A stretch of DNA of 10,650 nt from Gammaproteobacteria bacterium (GCA_016762975.1 JAESUV010000210.1:1-10650); one strand, 5' to 3'; shown: positions 1 to 6,340, numbered from the stretch's first letter. Made by a program: numbers and translations. Notes: generated by a model not told the origin, from the letters alone.

Positions 1-33
1 AAAAGCAGCTACCCCGTTTTGAGATAACTGCTT
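1..33 (-). terminator. Putative rho-independent terminator beyond the leftmost tRNA-Arg relic
   Basis: Read on the minus strand, AAGCAGTTA pairs with TAGCTGCTT (one G-U wobble) and is followed by TTTT at the window edge. It sits about 18 bp past the CCA end of the tRNA-Arg relic at 49-103, where a tRNA terminator is expected. This suggests the DNA left of the relic is old chromosomal sequence that once followed an intact tRNA. The loop is fairly long (about 15 nt), so the call is moderate. Confidence 0.45.
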
Positions 34-48
34 GATATTGTTTTACTA

Positions 49-103
49 AGTTTGGTGCGCCCAGAGAGATTCGAACTCCCGACCAACTGGTTCGAAGCCT
101 GAT
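49..103 (-). repeat. Attachment-site relic A: 3' half of tRNA-Arg(UCG)
   Basis: Positions 51-99 match the intact tRNA-Arg gene (8733-8781) base for base over 49 bp, covering CCA end, acceptor 3' strand, T arm, variable region and anticodon loop. After 99 the sequence diverges (TGAT instead of AGTT), so no functional tRNA exists here. Its closest partner is the relic at 3146-3200: 55 bp with a single mismatch, including shared flanks (AG before, TGAT after) that are absent from the tRNA gene. It is therefore an att junction left by an integrase of the same specificity. Confidence 0.88.
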
Positions 104-152
104 GGCCTAATCTCGTAATCCTCCACAATTACAACGACTTAGTCTCTGAAAG

Positions 153-225
153 TGTCCCAAACCTCTCCATCGACCAAACCTATAACCCTCTGATTTCATT
201 AGACAAGAGTTCCCAGTTTGGGACA
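153..225. promoter_or_regulatory. Putative integrase arm-type sites beside relic A
   Basis: TGTCCCA (153-159) and its inverse TGGGACA (219-225) start 50 and 116 bp past the end of relic A. The same two motifs start 50 and 116 bp past the end of relic B (3250 and 3316). The first motif is embedded in the same 11-mer, AAGTGTCCCAA, at both places, while surrounding sequence differs. Such fixed geometry fits arm sites of a lambda-type tyrosine integrase. Binding is inferred. Confidence 0.55.
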
Positions 226-258
226 AATATCAATGTCTTCTAACGACCCAAAGCGGAA

Positions 259-340
259 TGGACTTCCCACACTATCATGAACAATTCTGAGCTATATTTT
301 GGACTTCCCACGATACCCAGACAATTCTAGAGTTCATTTT
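259..340. repeat. Two 41-bp imperfect direct repeats upstream of the TolC-like gene
   Basis: Units begin at 259 and 300 and share TGGACTTCCCAC, then ACAATTCT and a final CATTT/TATTT. The period is 41 bp, close to four helical turns, so equivalent bases face the same side of the DNA. They lie about 100-180 bp upstream of the TolC-like start codon and just before a palindrome holding a TATAAT. Activator or nucleoid-protein sites are possible. I do not recognise the motif. Confidence 0.5.
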
Positions 341-367
341 GGATGGAATTTTGTATATTGCAATCCC

Positions 368-407
368 GATCAAAGCTATAATTAGCGCACTTATTATAGC
401 TTTGATC
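368..407. promoter_or_regulatory. Perfect 15-bp palindrome with embedded -10 box, upstream of TolC-like gene
   Basis: GATCAAAGCTATAAT (368-382) and its exact reverse complement (393-407) flank a 10-base spacer. The left arm contains TATAAT (377-382), a consensus -10 box on the plus strand; symmetry gives another on the minus strand. No good -35 lies 16-18 bp upstream of 377, so activation from the 259-340 repeats is conceivable. The palindrome ends 29 bp before the ATG at 437. It could be an operator or, if transcription starts further upstream, a 5'-leader hairpin. Confidence 0.6.
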
Positions 408-436
408 TTGAGAAGTATTGGGAAAGGGTTGATATC

Positions 437-1834
437 ATGTTAAGACTGAAATCCAAGCTCGTTTTCTGCCTTTTTGTATTGCTCGCCACTTCTGCCGTAT
501 CTAATGCTGCCGATCTTGAATCTCTCCTCGCAACCTCTAACGATCACAATTCGGAAAACATTGGAATTTCGTTGGAAGACTTCTTCATCGCGGCTCTAGA
601 ATTTAGCCTAGATCTAAAAATAGCAAAAGAAGAATTAAATGCTAGCTCAGCAAGAAAGCGAATAGCTATTGCACAATTGATGCCTCAAATAAACGCTAAC
701 GCCGAACCATCGAACAATCGAAGTGATTCAGGTGATGGGCCAGAAATTTATGGTGGCAAACGCTATTCTGCTCAACTTTCGCAGATACTATTTAATTGGC
801 CTGCTTTCGCTGCTCGAAACCAAGCATACTTAATCGAGGATCAATTAGAGGCTGAGTATTACGGAGCTCTTTCCAGATTATTGGCAGACGTGGCGAGCAG
901 ATACTTCGATGTCCTTCTGGCGGAGGATTCTCTAACATCGATGGAGACTGAATTAGTTGCCGTAACAAGCCAATTGAGCCAAATACAGAGTTTGTTTGCA
1001 CTTCAATTGGCTCAAATCACTGATCTTTATAAAGCGCAAGCTGCATTGGCTGCTGTTGAAGTTCAGCAGAATCAGTTAGAAGTTGAGCTAGCAGTGAAAG
1101 AAGGAGCGCTGCGGGCTATCTCAGGCCTAAATGTTGGTTCACTTAATAGTTTAAGCGCTACAGCTAACATCACAGAATTAAGTGAAGATGTCGAACAATG
1201 GGTAGAGCAAGCTTTAGTAGAAAATCACACAATCAGGTCGTTAGAATTTGCATTAAGCGCAGCTGAAACCGAAATATCAGAGAGACGCGGGGCCTATATG
1301 CCCAGTGCCAGCCTAATATTGCAGCAGCAAGAATCAAATACAGGATTTAATAATAGTCTCAATCCTAACAACGCGACAAACAATAATAGGGATCGTGCTC
1401 TAAATGTAAATATTCCTCTATATGCCGGGGGCAGTAATAAAGCCATGGTTAGTGAAGCCTCAAGCCAGCGAAATATTGTGGAGAACGAGCTATTTCAAGC
1501 TCAAAACGAAGTAAGCGGCTTGGTTCGAACCACTTACCAGCAGGTAAAAATAGGTAAAGTTAGAACCGAAGCTGCTCAAAAACTGGTAGATTCAACAACG
1601 CTCTCAACAGTGGCAATGCAACGTGGCTTCGAGCTGAGTGCGGTTACCAATGTTGATGTCTTAAACGCAATACAAAGCCAATCTCAAGCTAAAAGGGACC
1701 TACTGCAAGTCCGATATGAGCATGTAATGAATCTAATATTTCTATATCGCGATTCTGGTAGATTGACTGCCGAGGAGCTATTAGAGATTGATTCTTGGTT
1801 GATCACTCTCTCCGACGAGAGAATTTCGCAATAA
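437..1834 (+). CDS. TolC-family outer-membrane factor, orphan
   Basis: A 465-aa protein predicted to form the outer-membrane and periplasmic channel used by type I secretion or RND/MFP efflux pumps. Residues 1-24 form a signal peptide (basic start, hydrophobic core, SNA|AD cleavage). The TolC repeat architecture is visible: an N-terminal helical block with SARKRIAIAQLMPQINANAE (about 69-88), the RYFDVLLAEDSL helix near 155, a coiled-coil stretch with AQITDLYKAQAAL, then the second repeat with ERRGAYMPSASL (about 283) and VTNVDVLNAIQSQSQAKRDL. The length is typical of the family. The start is supported by GGGAAAGGG 8 bases upstream. No adaptor or pump gene is adjacent, so its partner is encoded elsewhere or was lost. 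It sits between two tRNA-Arg relics, which suggests horizontally acquired cargo. Family assignment is firm; substrate is unknown. Confidence 0.9.
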   Translation: MLRLKSKLVFCLFVLLATSAVSNAADLESLLATSNDHNSENIGISLEDFFIAALEFSLDLKIAKEELNASSARKRIAIAQLMPQINANAEPSNNRSDSGDGPEIYGGKRYSAQLSQILFNWPAFAARNQAYLIEDQLEAEYYGALSRLLADVASRYFDVLLAEDSLTSMETELVAVTSQLSQIQSLFALQLAQITDLYKAQAALAAVEVQQNQLEVELAVKEGALRAISGLNVGSLNSLSATANITELSEDVEQWVEQALVENHTIRSLEFALSAAETEISERRGAYMPSASLILQQQESNTGFNNSLNPNNATNNNRDRALNVNIPLYAGGSNKAMVSEASSQRNIVENELFQAQNEVSGLVRTTYQQVKIGKVRTEAAQKLVDSTTLSTVAMQRGFELSAVTNVDVLNAIQSQSQAKRDLLQVRYEHVMNLIFLYRDSGRLTAEELLEIDSWLITLSDERISQ

Positions 1835-2458
1835 ACTCTAAAAAAGATAAGAATCCCACGACGGCGACCGCTATCAAATTAGGACACTTGCCAATTGGCT
1901 CTTTCCACCAATTTACAATAATCCTGCACAAGACTCGGCTCGCTGATATTTGTTAAAAGCAACTATCATAAAAAATCTTACATACGACAAGGTTCATCTT
2001 AAAACTCCAACAACATCTCATGAAGAACCATTTATCTGTGCAGACAACTAGCCTTACTTTAAGTCAAACTTACGAATAACTGAAGAATATGTTCGAATTT
2101 CCTCCTAGTTAGTGCCACTCACAGAGCTTAAAATCAATTCTTGCTGAGCTTGTGGTAGAGACCATCCGCGGCCGAAAACTCAATGAGCTGTACGATCCAC
2201 CTTAATGTAATGTCCTTTCCATTTACCCATTATCTGTCCGGCTTCATCGAGCGAACTTAACCAATATTGGCCCCGTTTGTCTAAAATTTGGGAATTAGCC
2301 AAGTTACGTAAAATTTGTGAACTCACAATATTTATGGTATACAATGAATTTCGTGGTAACCGTCTTATTTATGGGAAGCTGCGAGATACACCCTTTAGGC
2401 ACCAATTCCCATATTCATCAATATGTGGGATTAAACTTTCAATTTTAAGGAGTCAAAA
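1835..2458. other. 624-bp gap with no convincing gene
   Basis: The stretch is AT-rich and has no ORF with a good ribosome site. One minus-strand reading frame (GTG at 2326 to TGA at 2180, 48 codons) gives protein-like text containing GQYWLSSLDEAGQIMGKWKG. Past the stop it continues in frame as VFGRGWSLPQAQQELILSS to a TAG near 2093. That looks like eroded coding sequence, but no family is recognised. The promoter for the gene at 2459 should lie in the last 100-200 bp. Confidence 0.4.
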
Positions 2459-2794
2459 ATGAAAAAGCTTTTTGTATCGTTATGTTGTGCCATGTTACTT
2501 ACGAACTCGGCGTTTGCATCACAACAGTACTTCTCATATTGGGATATAGATCCGGACATCGGCTATGTGACCTTCTTGTTTAGCTGGAACTATGCCGCCG
2601 GATTTCCCTATGATTGTGATTGGGAGCTCACAAACTTGGATAATAGCAGCGTTGTGACTGGGTCTCTATCGCCTCAAGTGGGCGGCACTCATGGGGGAGG
2701 GACTCTCATTGGGGGAGGAAACTGGAACTTGTGGATGAGGTGTGAAATCGGATCCGATTGGGCGGAAAATGATGAAGATTTCTTCATCCCCTGA
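2459..2794 (+). CDS. Small secreted protein of unknown function
   Basis: A 111-aa protein with a clear signal peptide (MKK, hydrophobic stretch, cleavage after AFA at residue 20). The mature part of about 90 residues is acidic and aromatic-rich, with a glycine run near 75-87 (GGTHGGGTLIGGG) and two cysteines (C53, C95) that could form a disulfide in the periplasm or outside the cell. AAGGAG at 2447-2452, 6 bases before ATG, makes this a convincing gene. A hairpin follows the stop codon. No family is recognised. It lies in the same inter-relic segment as the TolC-like gene. A functional link, such as export through that channel, is conceivable but unsupported, as a Sec signal argues against type I secretion. 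Confidence 0.75.
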   Translation: MKKLFVSLCCAMLLTNSAFASQQYFSYWDIDPDIGYVTFLFSWNYAAGFPYDCDWELTNLDNSSVVTGSLSPQVGGTHGGGTLIGGGNWNLWMRCEIGSDWAENDEDFFIP

Positions 2795-2797
2795 TAG

Positions 2798-2855
2798 ATT
2801 CCTCGTGAGTTCGTTGTCAGACGACAAATAGCTCATCAATAACGAGGAATTTTGT
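2798..2855 (+). terminator. Hairpin downstream of the secreted-protein gene
   Basis: ATTCCTCGT (2798-2806) pairs exactly with ACGAGGAAT (2842-2850). An inner TTGTC/GACAA stem (2814-2827) lies inside it, and TTTTG follows immediately. It begins 4 bp after the TGA at 2792-2794, so it probably ends that transcript. The long multi-stem form is unusual for a terminator and could also stabilise the mRNA 3' end. Confidence 0.5.
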
Positions 2856-2924
2856 GCATGCACGCCGCCGCACTTGAATGGACATTCTATTGTCCCATGC
2901 GATGGCATGCATGTTCACTGAATA

Positions 2925-2945
2925 AATAGGGTCAGAGTAAAAATA
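2925..2945. repeat. Fragment resembling a RAYT/REP-associated repeat
   Basis: The string GGGTCAGAGTAAAA preceded by AATA resembles a sequence often seen beside REP-associated tyrosine transposase genes in gammaproteobacteria (recalled, not searched). No transposase gene is present, so at most it is a short non-autonomous remnant. Confidence 0.35.
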
Positions 2946-2997
2946 CAGTAGTTTTAATGTCCCCTCTGAAAGAGGTTAATTTTTGCGTGAAATTCAT

Positions 2998-3087
2998 GAG
3001 AGATTGATTCGGTATTTGGCTCAGCCAAATACCTCACCCCATTGGGGCAGCCTTTGGCTGTCTGCGGAGCTTCGCTCCTTTCGAACC
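2998..3087. repeat. Structured tRNA-spacer repeat, copy 1
   Basis: This begins GAGAGATTGATTC and ends in a hairpin closed by CTGCGGAGC and GCTCC, followed by TTTCGAAC. The same frame recurs at 8865-8953 and 9062-9137. Between fixed blocks it carries hairpins whose arms differ from the other copies yet remain self-complementary: GGTATTTGGC/GCCAAATACC here against ATTTATC/GATAAAT there, and CAGCC/GGCTG here against GGCGCC/GGCGTC there. In all three places it is linked to tRNA-Arg sequence. Its function is unknown. Confidence 0.65.
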
Positions 3088-3111
3088 GAGCAGTTCTTTC
3101 TTCTGAACCTG

Positions 3112-3152
3112 CCAAACTAAAAAGCCCTCCATCGGAGGGCTTTTTAGTTTGG
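3112..3152. terminator. Perfect 19-bp bidirectional terminator abutting att relic B
   Basis: The arms 3112-3130 and 3134-3152 are exact reverse complements separated by a 3-base loop, with GC-rich CCCTCC/GGAGGG cores flanked by A and T runs. It can terminate in either direction. The right arm runs into the tRNA CCA end (TTTGG), so this is probably the original terminator of the minus-strand tRNA-Arg gene. Insertion of the element moved it about 5.6 kb away from that gene. Confidence 0.8.
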
Positions 3153-3200
3153 TGCGCCCAGAGAGATTCGAACTCCCGACCAACTTGTTCGAAGCCTGAT
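3146..3200 (-). repeat. Attachment-site relic B: left end of the core element
   Basis: Positions 3148-3196 match the 3' half of the intact tRNA-Arg gene (8733-8781) with one mismatch (T at 3186 for G). Left of it stands the tRNA terminator, right of it the element's arm motifs. This is the expected layout of the far junction when an element integrates into a tRNA 3' end and rebuilds the gene at the other side. The distance between equivalent bases of B and the intact gene is 5,585 bp. Confidence 0.9.
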
Positions 3201-3548
3201 TTTCCAATTCCTAGTACCTCAATCAATTCAAGAGCTTATCAATGGCAAGTGTCCCAATCACAGACAATGCCAGCCAATGCAACCTCTTGTTTTTGTTACA
3301 AATACTTCTTGGCTATGGGACACCGATCAACCGCTGCCATCGATCGAACGCGGACTCTTACATCAGGCTCGCTTTTCAAATGCACCAAAGTAGAATCCCC
3401 GTTAAATCAGTGAGATACTGATATTGGCTCGAAAAGAAGCGAGCGTGCTCGTTTGTGGGTGCAAAGCGAGTTTTCTTTCTATGTAAATGTTATGTGCCGA
3501 ATCAAGAAAGTGCCAGACTCAAAAATCATATTATCTAAGGGGAAATAG
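3201..3548. promoter_or_regulatory. Left arm of the element: putative integrase arm sites and leader
   Basis: No gene is evident here. TGTCCCA (3250-3256) and TGGGACA (3316-3322) lie at exactly the same distances from relic B as their counterparts do from relic A, which supports an integrase-binding role. The final part before the gene at 3549 is AT-rich and should hold its promoter, but I cannot assign boxes with confidence. Confidence 0.5.
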
Positions 3549-3809
3549 ATGCATTACCAAATAGATACTCCAGAGCAATTGGAAGGGCTCTTTTCTAAGC
3601 CAGTGAACGAAGGTGATACTATCTCAACAAACCTATCAGACCCACCTATAGTTGATGAGATAGTGAAAGAGATAAGCAAAGGAACAAGTCGTCAGGCTCA
3701 GTACTATAGACTTGAGAATGACAACAGCATCCAAAAATATGCCAGCCTACCGATCATCATTTTTCGAAAGTTTGATTCCTCATTAGAATACATATACCCG
3801 GTGGACTAG
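3549..3809 (+). CDS. Hypothetical 86-aa element protein
   Basis: A short acidic protein with no signal peptide, membrane segment or recognised motif. The start is supported by AAGGGGA 5-11 bases upstream. It is the first gene inside the left end of the element and precedes the DUF4145 gene by 104 bp on the same strand, a place where integrative elements often carry accessory cargo. It might belong with the DUF4145 gene as a two-gene unit, but the gap contains hairpins (GATGGG/CCCATC at 3815-3836 and another at 3851-3882), so co-transcription is uncertain. Function unknown. Confidence 0.6.
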   Translation: MHYQIDTPEQLEGLFSKPVNEGDTISTNLSDPPIVDEIVKEISKGTSRQAQYYRLENDNSIQKYASLPIIIFRKFDSSLEYIYPVD

Positions 3810-3913
3810 CACATGATGGGACATAACAGCCCCATCAAAGAGAACGCTCCCTATGATCTTGCGCCACTTTGCGCGGCTATCATTAAGGGTATTGCCCCGA
3901 AGGAGGTATTCAA

Positions 3914-4594
3914 TTGAGTAAGAATAAGCATTTTCCACCAAAATATGGGAAATCAGAATTCCATTGCGTCCATTGTAACGTTTTTGCCAGGCAGTTTTGG
4001 GCGCATTTACAAACGTTGACAACTTTCACATGGACTAGTGTTGTCGATCAAATGCCCAAATTTACAGAACAACTTACCAGTCAATGGACTGTATCTAAGT
4101 GCTCACATTGCAGTGAACACATTATTTGGCACAAAGATACAATCGTTTACCCTAGGTCACTAATAGTTGAAGCACCGAATACAGACTTGGATCAAGAAAT
4201 ACAAGAAGACTATCTGGAGGCCGCGCGTATTTTTTCAGATTCTCCGAGAGCTTCAGCAGCGCTACTGAGGCTTGCTCTACAGAAATTGTGCAAACAACTA
4301 GGCGAAAAAGGAGAAAATATAAATCAGGACATTAAGAATCTAGTTAAGAAGGGGCTGAACCCGCTCGTGCAAAAATCATTAGATTCACTAAGAATCACGG
4401 GTAATAACGCAGTGCATCCGGGGAATATAAATTTGATTGAAGAACCTGAAAGGGTACTAAAATTATTTGAACTGCTAAATTTCATTGCTGCAAAAATGAT
4501 AACTGAACCAAAAGAGATTGAAGAATTCTACGAGGAATTGCCTGAATCATCGCGAGAATCTGTAGCGCAAAGAGACAGTGAGGGCGACACATAA
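3914..4594 (+). CDS. Zinc-ribbon DUF4145-domain protein (possible defence cargo)
   Basis: A 226-aa protein. Two CxxC pairs (C18/C21 and C63/C66) probably bind one zinc ion. Residues about 97-197 match the DUF4145 pattern: a helical block with EAARIFSDSPRASAALLRLA and a later GNNAVHPG (163-170) followed by a long helix. The last 30 residues are acidic. DUF4145 occurs alone and fused to type I restriction HsdR-like proteins and other defence proteins, which is the only functional hint; its biochemical role is not established. The start is TTG at 3914, chosen because AAGGAGGT lies 7 bases upstream and there is no ATG nearby. It is predicted cytoplasmic. Confidence 0.8.
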   Translation: MSKNKHFPPKYGKSEFHCVHCNVFARQFWAHLQTLTTFTWTSVVDQMPKFTEQLTSQWTVSKCSHCSEHIIWHKDTIVYPRSLIVEAPNTDLDQEIQEDYLEAARIFSDSPRASAALLRLALQKLCKQLGEKGENINQDIKNLVKKGLNPLVQKSLDSLRITGNNAVHPGNINLIEEPERVLKLFELLNFIAAKMITEPKEIEEFYEELPESSRESVAQRDSEGDT

Positions 4595-4876
4595 TATACA
4601 GATCAAAAAGGACGCTCACTTTGCGCATCTTCTATAATTAATGGCTCTATGCACTCTAGTCTAGCCTCACTGGAATATCTGGGATTGAAACACTCATGAC
4701 AGAGTGATACAGAAGCTCTCAAACTTCTGGTTAGTATGTGAGTGTTGGCTTCTGGCTCATTGCCGACCTCCGCAGCACAATCCCCGTAATTGAGCCAGCC
4801 TTCAATATTTCCATATTGTTTATACCCGACCAACGCATTATCATGGGCGGCATTAATTGCCTACGAGCATCAAGAA
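4595..4876. other. Gap before the replication module, with a doubtful minus-strand ORF
   Basis: The minus strand holds an open frame from TTG at 4833 to TGA at 4603 (76 codons) with protein-like composition, including GNIEGWLNYGDCAAEVGNE and CHECFNP. It has no Shine-Dalgarno sequence and no recognised family. The plus strand is open from an ATG at 4790, an upstream extension of the next gene. I expect the promoter of the replication genes here but see no clear boxes. Confidence 0.3.
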
Positions 4877-5263
4877 ATGGCCATCAAGAAAATATCAGAA
4901 GAACAGTATAAGAAGCATAAGCGTATGCTCGCAAAGCTCACAGACTCTCAACTGAAAGAAATGCAAAAAATTGAGAGAGAAGCCATTGCTCGGTTTAGTG
5001 GAAACATGACCACGCTGATGAGCGCACTAGGATTCCTTCGTGTTGGTTATGAAGTTGGCTGGAGAGTTCTAATTATAGCTCATCACAAAACTACGATTAA
5101 AAAATACGAGAGTATCCTCAACATCGATATTCGGGAGCAATTTCCAGAAGAAGGCTCAGGAGCTGATCGTTCAATAGGCCTTAAAGTAGCGAAATCCTTG
5201 AATAAGTTTTGGGAAATAGTCCGAGGCCAGAAAAAGATAGAAGGAAAAGGTGATTTAAGCTAA
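4877..5263 (+). CDS. Small conserved-looking protein upstream of rep
   Basis: Taken from the ATG at 4877 it is a 128-aa basic protein starting MAIKKISEEQYKKHKRM. The frame is open back to an ATG at 4790 (157 aa), but that extension (MSQPSIFPYCLYPTNALSW) reads unlike the rest and also lacks a ribosome site. The charged N-terminal helix (about 5-40) is followed by a block with LMSALGFLRVGYEVGWRVL and a TIKKYESIL segment. There is no convincing membrane helix and no known family. It ends 45 bp before rep, on the same strand, so it probably belongs to the replication module, perhaps as an accessory or copy-control protein. That role is inferred from position only. Confidence 0.7.
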   Translation: MAIKKISEEQYKKHKRMLAKLTDSQLKEMQKIEREAIARFSGNMTTLMSALGFLRVGYEVGWRVLIIAHHKTTIKKYESILNIDIREQFPEEGSGADRSIGLKVAKSLNKFWEIVRGQKKIEGKGDLS

Positions 5264-5322
5264 ATATTAGTAGACATATAGTGACCACTTAGCTTAAATT
5301 AGTGGTCAATGAATGACCACTC
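5253..5322. promoter_or_regulatory. Interleaved inverted repeats at the rep start codon
   Basis: Two repeat systems overlap. ATTTAAGCTAA (5253-5263) is the exact reverse complement of TTAGCTTAAAT (5289-5299). TGACCACT (5282-5289) is inverted as AGTGGTCA (5301-5308) and recurs directly at 5315-5322. The rep ATG (5309) directly follows the inverted copy, so the stems would compete and could hide the start. Rep autoregulation, an iteron-like binding site, or translational control by alternative hairpins would all fit. Confidence 0.6.
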
Positions 5323-6340
5323 CAACAAGCCAGAACAAGAGAAAGGGGAATTCCGTGCATCCAGCGGAGTCCCCGACGCGCCGGAAGCGGAATCCCCCCG
5401 TTTAGTAATACGGGGGGAAAGTATAGATACACACCCATCACCTAGAATCGTAACCCTCAGAAATTCAACGTCTTTTATCGATTTTCTAGGTTTCACCTAT
5501 TTCCCTGATGAACCAAGCACAGAGCTGTATCCCCTTAAAGAAGTACTTATCAATATATTTAATATCCCCTATTTCGACTGGGTTCCTGCCAAATCAGGAT
5601 GGCAAGGATATGAAAAACGAATTCAGTTAGGCGCTTTCGGTTTAGTGGCATTCGGTGGGGCCAGCCAGAACAACAGTATTCATGTAGAACTTGCTGGTCA
5701 CGGTTGCAATCAAGTAAAAGACTGGCTTCTGGTAAACGACTGGTTCGAAACTAGCGATAGCAGGATTACTCGATTAGACCTTGCTCATGATGATTTTGAC
5801 GGAGACGTAGTAAATATCTCTAATGCCATTCGCTGGTATGAAGACGACCTATTTTCTTCTAATGGCAGACCTCCATCTCGGCACCTCCATGATGATTTCG
5901 ACTCAGGAGATGGGAAAACTCTAAATATTGGCAAAAGAGGAAACGATAGATTTACAAGAATATACGAAAAAGGAAAACAGCTAGGCGACCCAAAAAGCCT
6001 ATGGTGTCGGGCCGAAGTGGAATTCAAGGCGCGTACAAAAATCATACCTTATGAAGTATTTCTATATCCAGACGACTACCTAGCTGGAGCATTTAAGGCT
6101 TTCGAATACCTTTCAACTGAGCAATCCACATTTAATTCCATAGAAAAAGATCGTGAAATATCACTTGAACGAGTCACCAAACAGGGAAAGTTGGCATGCG
6201 GAAGATTAGTCAATCTTCTATGTCTTCTTCACAACGAAGATTATAAAAAAGTAATCGACAGCCTAAGACGCTCAGGGATTCCGAAATCTTTAGAACCTCT
6301 TTATAAACAAGGGCTGCTTGAATCTGGACGATTCTTCTGA
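5309..6340 (+). CDS. Rep_trans-type rolling-circle replication initiator
   Basis: A 343-aa protein of the replication initiation factor family (Rep_trans), which includes pT181-type RepC and RstA-like proteins of filamentous phages. These nick one strand at the origin through a tyrosine and start rolling-circle replication. Seen here: a proline-rich variable N terminus (1-50), FIDFLGFTY (57-65), the RLDLAHDDFDGD segment (155-166) typical of the family's acidic metal site, and RIYEKGKQLG (217-226) followed by WCRAEVEFK. Y219 is the likely nucleophile, matching the family's R-x-Y-x-K motif. The start at ATG 5309 lacks a clear Shine-Dalgarno and lies in a repeat cluster. A candidate nick-site hairpin lies within codons 29-37. 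In the integrated state it is probably quiet; after excision it would replicate the circle. Confidence 0.85.
   Translation: MNDHSNKPEQEKGEFRASSGVPDAPEAESPRLVIRGESIDTHPSPRIVTLRNSTSFIDFLGFTYFPDEPSTELYPLKEVLINIFNIPYFDWVPAKSGWQGYEKRIQLGAFGLVAFGGASQNNSIHVELAGHGCNQVKDWLLVNDWFETSDSRITRLDLAHDDFDGDVVNISNAIRWYEDDLFSSNGRPPSRHLHDDFDSGDGKTLNIGKRGNDRFTRIYEKGKQLGDPKSLWCRAEVEFKARTKIIPYEVFLYPDDYLAGAFKAFEYLSTEQSTFNSIEKDREISLERVTKQGKLACGRLVNLLCLLHNEDYKKVIDSLRRSGIPKSLEPLYKQGLLESGRFF
5345..5418. other. Candidate double-strand origin (nick-site hairpin) inside rep
   Basis: TCCCCCCGT (5393-5401) and ACGGGGGGA (5410-5418) form a perfect 9-bp GC-rich stem with an 8-base AT-rich loop, TTAGTAAT. The string TAGTAATAC resembles the TAGTATTAC/TAATATTAC nick sequences of circular ssDNA viruses and, more loosely, the pT181 loop (CTCTAATA). 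pT181-family origins also lie inside the rep gene. An alternative stem, GGGGAATTCCG (5345-5355) with CGGAATCCCC (5388-5397, one bulge), would compete with it, as origin stems do in pT181. Function is inferred from structure and place. Confidence 0.5.

Noticed and set aside
2277..2462. Plus-strand 61-codon ORF
   Set aside because: It starts at a non-ATG codon without a ribosome site, overlaps the start of the well-supported gene at 2459 and has random-looking composition.
2954..3413. ORFs on both strands across relic B (90 and 123 codons)
   Set aside because: They translate the tRNA fragment, the spacer repeat and the terminator. Such ORFs are routine annotation artefacts around tRNA genes.
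3815..3900. Integron attC-like start (ACATAACAGCCCC after the 86-aa gene, GTTATGTG before it)
   Set aside because: The 5' half resembles attC, but no complementary GTTATGT with matching inner boxes follows before the DUF4145 gene, so a full recombination site is not present.
4603..4833. Minus-strand 76-codon ORF with a CHEC motif
   Set aside because: Composition is plausible but the start is TTG without a ribosome site, no family is recognised, and the plus frame overlaps. Kept only as a note in the gap entry.
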